Part shown: one piece after another, positions 1 to 7,737 of the stretch
How positions within the stretch are numbered: position 1 is the stretch's first letter
Layout: every line of letters starts with the position of its first letter
From: an uncultured Lachnospiraceae bacterium
Lineage (GTDB): Bacteria > Bacillota > Clostridia > Lachnospirales > Lachnospiraceae
Length of the DNA: 64,000 bases
NCBI GenBank assembly: GCA_902798585.1
Contig: CADBXF010000011.1
Span: forward strand, 32,051-96,050
Direction of reading: 5' to 3'
The notes under the pieces: model-generated
The model's database searches: none
Told to the model about the DNA's origin: nothing
Seen by the model: only the letters and a program-made list of their open reading frames with translations
Program-made: the position numbers and the translations under genes

Positions 1-2
1 AG

Positions 3-1928
3 CTTTCCGACGCGGTACAAAACGGTGCGTGGGAGACGATGGGACGCGCGGGGCGGGAAGCATTTCACGAGGCCTGCTTCGGGATGCTTCGCGAAGAGGC
101 ATACCGCACATCAATCCTGAATCCCGATGTGAGTGCTAAAACCTACGGTAACGCATATGCGCAGGTGATTTCCGCACTCGGCGCCGAGCTGCAGGAGACA
201 ATCCCGTACCTGATGCGCGGCATTCGCAAGCCGTTTTTGTATGCCTGCGAGCTGATTGCCGAGGTGTTCGGACACATCGAGAAGGACGGCGTCGACCGCG
301 GCATCAAGCAGAGCCTTTACTACTATGTGCATGATTATTTCCGGGAGTATTCGGAGCTTCGCGTATACGAGCGCTACAACGAGACTGCGGCAAAGCAGCT
401 TGAGGAGACGGTGCGCCGTGCGGCGGAGAACGAGGACTGCCTGTATGACTTCGGTATCCAGGTTGCGGACGGAGCGGTGCAGATTCACCGCTTTCTGGCA
501 GAGCAGCCGCAGGAGACTATCGACCTGATGGCGAAGACCTTCGTGAACGGCTATCTGGACAGCTTCGAAACGATGCGGATTGACCGAAGCAAAAAGAGCT
601 CGGTATCGCTGGAGACAGAGCTTGGGTTTGAGCGCGTCACGGCCCGCGCGGCAACGATGTTCCGCGAGGCGGGACTCGAGCCGCATATGTTCCTGCAAAA
701 CCGCCTTCTGGTCAATAAGGCTTCGTATCAGACCCGGGGAATCTGCGGAAGCTCGTTAAACCGTCAGGCGACCTACGATCATCGAAACAACGCGCTTTTG
801 GTGATGCAGCGGTCATTGCTTGATGTGTGCATCACAAGTCTTCGCGAGGCGATGGAGCCGTACCGCGCGGTGATGGCGGAGTACGCCGGACCTGCGGTGC
901 AGGAGGTGTTCGGTGTTCCGGATATCGAGTTTGTAAACAAGAAGCCGGTGCCCACCGCCAAGGGACGCACCGCGGGATATATCAGCGAGCTGCAGGGCCG
1001 CATCGTAGGCCTTGTCACACAATACATCAAGCCGGAGGAGAGGACATTTACAATCATCGCCTATCCGGTTCCCGCTATCGGCGAGCGCTTTGCGGAGGTG
1101 TTCCGCGAGACCATCGCCTGCAATACGCTTCCGAATGCGCGCTATAAGGAGATTCAGCAGAAGCTGATCGACATGCTTGACCGGGGCGCCTATGTGACCG
1201 TCACCGGCCGCGGCAAGAACGAGACGAAGATGAAGGTGATGCTCCACACGCTCAACGACCCCGCAAAGCAGACCAACTTCGAAAACTGCGGCGCGGATGT
1301 CAACATCCCCGTGGGCGAGGTGTTCACGTCGCCGGTTCTGACCGGCACGGAAGGAACGCTCCATGTGACAAATGTGTGCATCGAAGGCATCTCCTACAAG
1401 AATCTCCGCATCACCTTTGAAAACGGCATGATTCGCAGTTATTCCTGCGAAAATTTCAAGACGGAAGCGGAAAATAAGACCTTCCTCGACGAGACGATTC
1501 TGATGCATCACGAGACGCTGCCAATCGGCGAGTTCGCCATCGGAACGAACACGACGGCGTACGCCATGGGCATCCGCTGCAATGTGCAGGAGAAACTGCC
1601 GATTCTGATTGCGGAGAAGACGGGACCGCATTTTGCGGTGGGCGACACCTGCTACAGCCACTCGGAGGACCACGCGTTGTACAATCCCGACGGCAAGGAA
1701 ATCATCGCCCGCGAGAACGAGGTTTCGGCGCTTCGCAACACCGATCCGGCAAAGGCGTACATGAACTGTCATACGGACATCACGATTCCATACGATGAGC
1801 TCGGCGAGATTAAGGTGCACGACAACGAGGACAGAGTGATCGGCACGATTATCAAAGACGGGCGGTTCGTCGTGCCCGGCACCGAGGAGTTGAACAAGCC
1901 CCTGGAGGAGCTTGAAAAGAACAGATAA
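3..1928 (+). CDS. M29-family aminopeptidase, 5' end outside window
   Basis: The frame is open from the first bases of the window to the stop at 1926-1928, so the true start lies upstream; the first Met (nt 39) sits inside plausible coding sequence and is probably internal. The C-terminal part (roughly nt 890-1850) resembles M29 metallo-aminopeptidases (AmpS/PepS/AmpT): a NIPVGEVF segment near nt 1300-1330 carries a likely metal-ligand Glu, an EGT segment follows, and a GPHFAVGD segment near nt 1620-1650 carries a likely His ligand. These cytoplasmic enzymes remove N-terminal residues from peptides. At more than 641 residues it is longer than classical AmpS (about 400), with an extra helical N-terminal region. 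purE follows after 33 nt, so the two may be co-transcribed. The family is fairly sure, the substrate unknown. Confidence 0.8.
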   Translation, partial: LSDAVQNGAWETMGRAGREAFHEACFGMLREEAYRTSILNPDVSAKTYGNAYAQVISALGAELQETIPYLMRGIRKPFLYACELIAEVFGHIEKDGVDRGIKQSLYYYVHDYFREYSELRVYERYNETAAKQLEETVRRAAENEDCLYDFGIQVADGAVQIHRFLAEQPQETIDLMAKTFVNGYLDSFETMRIDRSKKSSVSLETELGFERVTARAATMFREAGLEPHMFLQNRLLVNKASYQTRGICGSSLNRQATYDHRNNALLVMQRSLLDVCITSLREAMEPYRAVMAEYAGPAVQEVFGVPDIEFVNKKPVPTAKGRTAGYISELQGRIVGLVTQYIKPEERTFTIIAYPVPAIGERFAEVFRETIACNTLPNARYKEIQQKLIDMLDRGAYVTVTGRGKNETKMKVMLHTLNDPAKQTNFENCGADVNIPVGEVFTSPVLTGTEGTLHVTNVCIEGISYKNLRITFENGMIRSYSCENFKTEAENKTFLDETILMHHETLPIGEFAIGTNTTAYAMGIRCNVQEKLPILIAEKTGPHFAVGDTCYSHSEDHALYNPDGKEIIARENEVSALRNTDPAKAYMNCHTDITIPYDELGEIKVHDNEDRVIGTIIKDGRFVVPGTEELNKPLEELEKNR

Positions 1929-1961
1929 AACGCGCTGCAGACGGCGCAATGGGAGGATAAC

Positions 1962-2471
1962 ATGGCTAAGGTTGGAATTGTAATGGGAAGTGATTCGGAT
2001 CTGCCGATTATGGAGAAAGCGGCGGCGATCCTCGAAAAATTCGGTATTGAGTACGAGATGACCATCATCTCGGCGCATCGTATGCCCGATGTCTTCTTTG
2101 ATTATGCAAAGAGCGCGGAGGAGCGCGGATACGAGGTGATTATCGCGGGAGCCGGCGGTGCGGCCCACCTTCCCGGAATGTGCGCGGCAATCTTCCCGCT
2201 TCCGGTAATCGGCGTTCCGATTCATACCAAGGCGCTCGGCGGCGTGGATTCGCTGTACTCCATCGTGCAGATGCCTTCGGGTATCCCGGTGGCAACCGTT
2301 GCGATTGACGGCGGTGCGAACGCAGGAATACTCGCGGCGAAGATTATCGCGACGCACGATGCGGAACTGCTCGGGAAGATTAAGGCCTACAAGCAGGAGC
2401 TCAAGGACGGCGTCATGGCCAAGAAGGAGCGCCTTGAGAGCGTGGGCTATCGCGAGTATGCGCAAAAATAA
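1962..2471 (+). CDS. purE: N5-carboxyaminoimidazole ribonucleotide mutase PurE
   Basis: A 169-residue protein of normal class I PurE length. It moves the carboxyl group of N5-CAIR to C4 to give CAIR in de novo purine synthesis. Visible motifs are MGSDSD near the N-terminus (phosphate-binding loop), ISAHRMP around residues 36-42 with the catalytic His, and the glycine-rich AGAGGAAHLPGM segment. A GGGAGG ribosome-binding site lies 7-8 nt before the ATG. It heads the purine block with purM, purN and purD, but purM appears to have its own promoter. No purK is seen in the window. Confidence 0.95.
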   Translation: MAKVGIVMGSDSDLPIMEKAAAILEKFGIEYEMTIISAHRMPDVFFDYAKSAEERGYEVIIAGAGGAAHLPGMCAAIFPLPVIGVPIHTKALGGVDSLYSIVQMPSGIPVATVAIDGGANAGILAAKIIATHDAELLGKIKAYKQELKDGVMAKKERLESVGYREYAQK

Positions 2472-2509
2472 GCGCTGACAAAAGCACAGATTATTTTACG
2501 GTCGGATTC

Positions 2510-2526
2510 GATAAGCACCGCTTATC
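2510..2526. repeat. Short perfect inverted repeat between purE and purM
   Basis: GATAAGC and GCTTATC are separated by 3 nt. No T-run follows on the + strand, so it is not an obvious terminator. It may be a protein-binding site in the purM upstream region, but nothing else supports that. Confidence 0.35.
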
Positions 2527-2588
2527 ATTGGCATGAAAAAGAAACAGCAAAAAAGCAACGGAACAAGGGTGCGCAATCGCTTGTTTTG

Positions 2589-2597
2589 TGATACAAT
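2589..2597 (+). promoter_or_regulatory. Extended -10 promoter for purM
   Basis: TGATACAAT is an extended -10 element (TGn + TACAAT at 2592-2597), 44 nt before the purM ATG. The -35 position with a 17-nt spacer (2569-2574) is poor, as is common for extended -10 promoters. Confidence 0.5.
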
Positions 2598-2641
2598 GAG
2601 GGCGGCCGCAGGGCGGATTACGATTTGCAAAGGAGACCAAT

Positions 2642-3575
2642 ATGGATTATAAGAATGCCGGTGTGGACATCGAGGCTGGCTATCGCGCCGTGGAATTGAT
2701 GAAGAAGCATGTGAAAGAGACAATGCGTCCCGAAGTACTCGGCGGACTCGGCGGCTTTTCCGGAGCTTTTTCCCTGGATCGATTCATGACGATGAAGCAT
2801 CCCACGCTCGTTTCGGGAACGGACGGCGTCGGAACGAAACTCAAGATTGCGTTTCTCATGGACAGGCATGACACAATCGGTATCGATTGCGTCGCCATGT
2901 GTGTGAATGATATCGCCTGTGCTGGCGGTGAGCCGTTGTTCTTCCCTGATCGGCGGCGAGACCGCGGAGATGCCGGGCTTCTATCCGGTGGACGAGTATG
3001 ATCTTGCCGGATTTGCAGTAGGTATCGTCGACCGCGATGAGATTGTGGACGGAAGCAGGGTTCAGGCCGGAGACGCCGTAATCGGTATCGCTTCTTCGGG
3101 TATCCACAGCAACGGATATTCGCTGGTTCGCAAGGTGTTCGATATGCGTGAAGCGACATTGGCGCGCTACAACGACTCTCTCGGAACAACGCTCGGCGAG
3201 GCATTGCTGGCGCCGACGAAGATTTATGTGAAGGCGCTTCGCTCCCTCAAGGAGGGCGGCGTGACCGTGAAGGCCTGCAGCCATATCACGGGCGGCGGAT
3301 TCTATGAGAACATTCCGAGAATGCTTCCCGAGGGTAAGCATGCCGTTATCCGCAAGGACAGCTATACGGTTCCCGCAATCTTCGACCTTCTGGCGAAGAC
3401 GGGCAACATCGAAGAGAAGATGATGTATAACACATACAACATGGGTATCGGTATGATGGTTGCCGTAGACAGCGACAAGGCAGACGAAGCGATTCGCCTC
3501 CTCAAGGCTGCCGGAGAGACCGCTTATGTTGTCGGTGAGATTACCGACGGCGATAAGGGTATCACGATTTTGTAA
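2642..3575 (+). pseudogene. purM: purM (AIR synthetase) with internal deletion and frame change
   Basis: PurM converts FGAM and ATP to aminoimidazole ribonucleotide. The N-terminal piece (2642-2944) reads well from [14 protein letters not shown] through [10 protein letters not shown] to AGGEPLFF. The rest continues in another frame from nt 2946 with [18 protein letters not shown] through to the normal C-terminus at 3575. In intact PurM about 31 residues (the LDYIA...-type segment) lie between EPLFF and [11 protein letters not shown]; here only one base separates them. About 92 nt is therefore missing and the frame is lost. Start: AAAGGAG 6-12 nt upstream of ATG 2642. As written the gene could not make a working enzyme, although its neighbours are intact. 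An assembly error and a genuine deletion are both possible. Confidence 0.85.
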
Positions 3576-3580
3576 TAGCA

Positions 3581-3620
3581 ACGCCCGGACGCCGGCTGCG
3601 GTCAGCGCCGGGCGTGTTTT
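3581..3620 (+). terminator. GC-rich hairpin after purM
   Basis: ACGCCCGG (3581-3588) pairs with CCGGGCGT (3608-3615), with further pairing inside, followed by GTTTT. The T-run is short, so termination may be partial; purN starts 50 nt later. Confidence 0.5.
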
Positions 3621-3670
3621 GCATATTCCTGCCTGCCCGTGCGGTGGCAGAGTGACACGGAGGTCAATAC

Positions 3671-4297
3671 ATGCGTACAGTGGTTATGGTGTCCGGCGGC
3701 GGCACCAATCTGCAGGCGATTCTGGATGCCGTTTCCGACGGAACAATCACAAACACGGAGATTTGCGGCGTCATCAGTAACCGCGCGGATGCGTATGCGC
3801 TCACACGCGCGGCCGAAGCGGGAATTCCCGGTGTCTGCGTCAGCCGTAAGGCATACGGGACGCGCGAGGAGTTTGAAAATGCACTGCTTGCGGCAGTGGA
3901 TTCGTTTGCACCCGATCTGATTGTGCTTGCGGGTTTTCTGGTTATCATTCCGAAGGAGATGATTCGCCGGTATGAGAGACGAATTATCAACATTCATCCC
4001 TCGCTGATTCCCTCATTTTGCGGGGACGGCTTTTACGGGCTGCATGTGCACGAGAGAGTGCTTGAGCGCGGCGTGAAGGTGACCGGGGCCACGGTGCATT
4101 TTGTGGACGAGGGAACCGATACGGGTCCGATTCTTCTGCAGAAGGCGGTTGCGATTCAGCCGGACGATACGCCGGAGGTTCTGCAGCGGAGAGTTATGGA
4201 GCAGGCGGAGTGGATTATTCTTCCGCAGGCGATTGATGCGATTGCCAACAATCGGATTCGCAGGGATGCGAACGGAAATTTCTTTATTATGAACTGA
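3671..4297 (+). CDS. purN: Phosphoribosylglycinamide formyltransferase PurN
   Basis: A 208-residue protein of normal PurN length. It transfers a formyl group from 10-formyl-THF to GAR. Motifs are VSGGGTNLQAI near residue 8 (phosphate loop), INIHPSLIPSF with the Asn-x-His catalytic pair, and VHFVDEGTDTGPIL with the catalytic Asp region. purD begins 22 nt after the stop, and the purine genes run in one direction, so this is probably one operon with purM and purD. Confidence 0.95.
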   Translation: MRTVVMVSGGGTNLQAILDAVSDGTITNTEICGVISNRADAYALTRAAEAGIPGVCVSRKAYGTREEFENALLAAVDSFAPDLIVLAGFLVIIPKEMIRRYERRIINIHPSLIPSFCGDGFYGLHVHERVLERGVKVTGATVHFVDEGTDTGPILLQKAVAIQPDDTPEVLQRRVMEQAEWIILPQAIDAIANNRIRRDANGNFFIMN

Positions 4298-4319
4298 TTC
4301 AGGGAGGGTTACGGATACT

Positions 4320-5597
4320 ATGAATATTTTGGTCATCGGCAGCGGCGGAAGAGAACATGCGATTGTGACGGCGATTGCAAAGAGTGATAAGGCGACGCGC
4401 ATTTTTGCGGCTCCCGGCAACGCCGGAATTGCGGAGCTTGCGACATGTGTTCCGATCGGTGTTCTGGAGTTTGACAAACTGATTGCTTTTGCGAAGGAAG
4501 AGAAGATTGACCTGACGGTTGTCGGTCCCGACGATCCGTTGGTCGGAGGTATCGTCGATGCGTTCGAGGCAGCGGGACTGCGCGTGTTCGGACCGCGTGC
4601 AAACGCTGCGATTGTCGAGGGCAGCAAGGCATTTTCGAAGGAATTGATGAAGAAATACGGTATTCCCACAGCGGCTTACGAGACCTTCAGCGACGCCGAG
4701 GAGGCGACCGCTTACATTCTTGCGCAGAATCGGTATCCCGTGGTATTGAAGGCCGACGGTCTGGCTTTGGGCAAGGGCGTGCTGATCTGCAACACCGAGG
4801 AGGAGGCTGTGGCCGGCGTAAAGGAGATTATGCTGGACAAGCACTTCGGCAAGGCCGGCGACAAGATGGTCGTGGAGGAGTTCATGACCGGCCGTGAGGT
4901 TTCCGCTCTTTGCTTCTGCGACGGAAAGACGATTCGCTGCATGACCAGCGCGCAGGATCACAAGCGTGCGGGCGACGGCGATACGGGACTCAACACCGGC
5001 GGTATGGGAACTTTTTCCCCGAGCCCGTTCTATACGCCCGAGATTCATGAAGTCTGCATGGAGAAGATTTACAAGCCCACGGTGGCGGCAATGGCTGCGG
5101 AGGGGCGTCCTTTTGTCGGCGTTCTGTATGTCGGCCTGATGCTCACTCCCGAGGGTCCGAAGGTTGTTGAATATAATGCGCGATTCGGTGACCCCGAGAC
5201 GCAGGTGGTTTTGCCCCGCATGGAAAATGACATCGTCGATGTCTTTGAGGCCTGTATCGACGGGACGCTTGATCGAATCGAGCTTTCGTTCGCGGACAAT
5301 GCCGCGGTCTGCGTTGTTCTTGCTTCCGACGGATATCCGCAGAAGTACGAGAAGGGCTTCCCGATTTCCGGCCTTGAGGCGTTCCGCGGAAGCAGCGAAG
5401 CGTTTGTATTCCACGCGGGAACGAAGTTCGGCGCCGACGGCGCGGTGCTCACAAACGGCGGACGCGTGCTCGGCGTGACGGCGCTCGGAGCCGACTTAAA
5501 GGAAGCGCGTGCCAACGCGTATAAGGCGACAGAGAAGATTTCCTTCGCCAACAAATATATGCGGCACGATATCGGCAAGGCGATTGACGAGGCATGA
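4320..5597 (+). CDS. purD: Phosphoribosylamine-glycine ligase PurD
   Basis: A 425-residue ATP-grasp enzyme that joins glycine to phosphoribosylamine (GAR synthetase). It begins MNILVIGSGGREHAI, the usual PurD N-terminus. ATP-grasp features include VVLKADGLALGKGV (~residue 142), DHKRAGDGDTGLNTGGMG, and VEYNARFGDPETQ with metal ligands. A strong AGGGAGGG site precedes the ATG. Last purine gene in the window; a lipoprotein gene follows after 10 nt. Confidence 0.96.
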   Translation: MNILVIGSGGREHAIVTAIAKSDKATRIFAAPGNAGIAELATCVPIGVLEFDKLIAFAKEEKIDLTVVGPDDPLVGGIVDAFEAAGLRVFGPRANAAIVEGSKAFSKELMKKYGIPTAAYETFSDAEEATAYILAQNRYPVVLKADGLALGKGVLICNTEEEAVAGVKEIMLDKHFGKAGDKMVVEEFMTGREVSALCFCDGKTIRCMTSAQDHKRAGDGDTGLNTGGMGTFSPSPFYTPEIHEVCMEKIYKPTVAAMAAEGRPFVGVLYVGLMLTPEGPKVVEYNARFGDPETQVVLPRMENDIVDVFEACIDGTLDRIELSFADNAAVCVVLASDGYPQKYEKGFPISGLEAFRGSSEAFVFHAGTKFGADGAVLTNGGRVLGVTALGADLKEARANAYKATEKISFANKYMRHDIGKAIDEA

Positions 5598-5607
5598 GAG
5601 GAGTTTT

Positions 5608-6660
5608 ATGACGAAACGAATGGCTCTTTGTATCCTGTCGGCGTTGCTTACGGCAGTCTGCATGGGGTGCGGTTCACAGAACAACACGAAAAATGTGTCC
5701 GCGGAGGATGTGACGCCCGCAGCACCGACCGAAACCCTGATGTCGGAATTGTCCGGCACACCCGCAGCAACACCGACAGCGACGACACTACCGACGGAGG
5801 CGCCGACCGCGACACCGACTGACGCGCTGACGCCGGGAGCGGAGACGACCGATATTACGGTACAATGCCCTTCGGAAATTCTCACAAAGCGGGATACCGT
5901 GTCATATGCTTCTTTTGAACACGGGACTTACTATTCGTCGATTTGCGATACAACGCGGGGATATACGGTGCTTCTTCCTCCGGGGTATACGACGGAGAAG
6001 AAGTATCCCGTTGTGTATCTTCTGCACGGCATTTTCGGCAACGAGAACTCCTTCGCAGGCGATAAGACGCTTCCGGTGCTGATTGACAACATGATGGCCG
6101 ACGGGTTGTGCGGCGAGTTTATCTTGGTGTGCCCGGACATTTTTGCCGGCGGGAACGGATTTGTCACGACACCCGCGTTTACCGTCGAAGCAATGGCAGC
6201 GTACGACCGTTTCGCGCAGGAGCTGATTACCTGCCTCATGCCGGAAATCAACGGGAAATATGCGGTCATGGAAGGGCGTGACGGGACAGCGATTGCCGGA
6301 TTTTCCATGGGAGGGCGTGAGGCGCTGTACACCTCGCTTCTGTATCCGGAGTACTTCTCCGAGGTTTGCGCCATCGCACCTGCGCCCGGCATTGTGGAGT
6401 GCACGGATAAGTTCATGCACCATGAGGGGTCGCTGAAGGAGGAAGAGGTAAAATACAAGGAAGGCACGATTCTTCCGAATCACATTTTGATCTGCTGCGC
6501 GAAGCGTGACTCTGTCGTCGGTCAATATCCGTCTTCCTATGCGCAGCTGTATGAAAAGAACGGGATTCCCCGTATTTGGTACGAGATTCCCGATGCCGAT
6601 CATGATCAGAGGGCGCAGTATTCGGGGCTTTACAATTTTCTTCAGTGGATCGGAAAATAA
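5608..6660 (+). CDS. Secreted lipoprotein esterase (esterase D / feruloyl-esterase-like)
   Basis: A 350-residue protein. The start was set at ATG 5608 because AGAGGAG lies just upstream; earlier in-frame starts fall inside purD. The N-terminus is a lipoprotein-type signal peptide ending around Cys18-Cys21 (the lipobox is imperfect), then a Thr/Pro/Ala linker (residues ~50-80). The body is an alpha/beta-hydrolase of the CE1/esterase D type: LLHGIFG forms the oxyanion region, GFSMGG places the nucleophile at Ser233, and DADHD places the catalytic His at 332. It probably cleaves acyl esters on polysaccharides or other extracellular substrates; the substrate cannot be told. It follows purD closely but is not functionally related. 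Confidence 0.8.
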   Translation: MTKRMALCILSALLTAVCMGCGSQNNTKNVSAEDVTPAAPTETLMSELSGTPAATPTATTLPTEAPTATPTDALTPGAETTDITVQCPSEILTKRDTVSYASFEHGTYYSSICDTTRGYTVLLPPGYTTEKKYPVVYLLHGIFGNENSFAGDKTLPVLIDNMMADGLCGEFILVCPDIFAGGNGFVTTPAFTVEAMAAYDRFAQELITCLMPEINGKYAVMEGRDGTAIAGFSMGGREALYTSLLYPEYFSEVCAIAPAPGIVECTDKFMHHEGSLKEEEVKYKEGTILPNHILICCAKRDSVVGQYPSSYAQLYEKNGIPRIWYEIPDADHDQRAQYSGLYNFLQWIGK

Positions 6661-6734
6661 GCGCGTATCGGGGTTGAATCGCCGGCACGGAAGTGCCTGT
6701 CGATAAATACAATTTTATAAGGAGGTATGGAACT

Positions 6735-7445
6735 ATGGGAAGTATCAGGAAGTATGTTGCGGAGCTCATCGGAACAATGGTCTTGGTGATTATGGGCTGC
6801 GGAACGGCGATGACGGTCGGCTGTGATGCCGTGCTCGGAGGCGGTTATATCCTCACGGCGCTCGCATTCGGCCTCGCGATTGTTGCACTGGCATACAGCG
6901 TCGGAAATATCTCCGGCTGCCATGTCAATCCGGCGGTTTCGATTGCGTTTTGGATTCAGGGCGATCTGAAGACGAAGGAGTTCTGCGGCTATATCATCTC
7001 GCAGACAATCGGAGCTCTGCTCGGTGCGTTTGTCCTCAAGGGCGTTTTCTCGCTCGGTGAAATCACCGACATGACCAAGGCGCTCGGAAGCAACGGAATT
7101 GCAGGCGTAAAGGACAGCATTGCCGCGGGTTTGATTGTGGAGTGCATCCTGACTTTTATCTTTGTCTTCGCAATTCTCGGCGTAACTTCGAAGAAAGCGG
7201 GACACGGTCATGTTGCGGGGCTTGTAATCGGCCTCACACTCGTGCTGGTTCACATCCTCGGTATCGGTTTGACCGGCACTTCGGTTAACCCTGCCCGAAG
7301 CCTGGGACCGGCAATTGTGGCAGCAATCTTCGGCAATACCACGCCGATTGCGGATGTGTGGATTTTCATAGCGGGACCGCTTGCAGGCGCTGTTCTTGCG
7401 ACCGTCGTATACCGGTTCCTCGACCCTGCAGAGCAGACGGAGTGA
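6735..7445 (+). CDS. aqpZ: Aquaporin (MIP family, water-channel type)
   Basis: A 236-residue inner-membrane channel with six hydrophobic helices and two half-helices carrying the NPA boxes: CHVNPAVS (about residue 60) and SVNPARSLGPA (about residue 188). The selectivity-filter positions read as Phe (LAFGLA), His (VHILGIG), Thr (TGTSV) and Arg (NPAR), which is the AqpZ water-selective set rather than the glycerol-facilitator set. ATG 6735 was chosen because AAGGAGG precedes it; an earlier in-frame Met at 6693 has no such site. It is a single-gene unit closed by a strong terminator. The symbol is by resemblance. Confidence 0.87.
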   Translation: MGSIRKYVAELIGTMVLVIMGCGTAMTVGCDAVLGGGYILTALAFGLAIVALAYSVGNISGCHVNPAVSIAFWIQGDLKTKEFCGYIISQTIGALLGAFVLKGVFSLGEITDMTKALGSNGIAGVKDSIAAGLIVECILTFIFVFAILGVTSKKAGHGHVAGLVIGLTLVLVHILGIGLTGTSVNPARSLGPAIVAAIFGNTTPIADVWIFIAGPLAGAVLATVVYRFLDPAEQTE

Positions 7446-7473
7446 CGCAGGACAACTGAAAAACAGCCGTATC

Positions 7474-7503
7474 GCCGGGAGGTTTTAAGCCTCCCGGCTT
7501 TTT
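7474..7503 (+). terminator. Intrinsic terminator after aquaporin gene
   Basis: GCCGGGAGG (7474-7482), loop TTTTAAG, then CCTCCCGGC (7490-7498) and a T-run (7499-7503). Confidence 0.9.
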
Positions 7504-7527
7504 ATGTGCGGAAGTCAGCTGTCCGGC

Positions 7528-7575
7528 CGTGCATTTTCCGCGGGCGCGGTTCGGCGCCCGGGAAAGCCCCGCACG
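7528..7575. other. Long imperfect stem-loop upstream of the cell-wall protein gene
   Basis: CGTGC (7528-7532) pairs with GCACG (7571-7575), TTTCC (7535-7539) with GGAAA (7561-7565), and CGGGCGC (7541-7547) with GCGCCCG (7554-7560) around a 6-nt loop. An A-run, not a T-run, follows, so it is not a normal + strand terminator. The rest of the 7504-7737 gap is AT-rich; I see only weak -35/-10 candidates (TTGTCT...TATTAA, 19-nt spacer, about 7653-7683). Confidence 0.45.
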
Positions 7576-7737
7576 AAAAATCCTTTATGTTGTACAGAAA
7601 CAGTCGAAAACCGGATTTTTCTTCAATATTTTGTGCTTAAAAGGAAGGATTTGTCTTGCAATTCTACAACAGTCGTATTAAAATGGAAATGATAAGTTAT
7701 TCTTACGGAAAATGTCTGTGAAACGGTTGGGTTTGGA

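Noticed and set aside
813..2465. Long minus-strand open frame (550 codons) over the aminopeptidase and purE
   Set aside because: It runs opposite well-supported genes, has no family motif, and arises from the GC-rich codon pattern. Similar long antisense frames over thrC, addB, addA and the fusion gene were rejected for the same reason.
2907..3575. purM C-terminal half as an independent gene
   Set aside because: It lacks the ATP-binding N-terminal half and has no start signal; the first in-frame Met lies in out-of-frame sequence of the N-terminal part.
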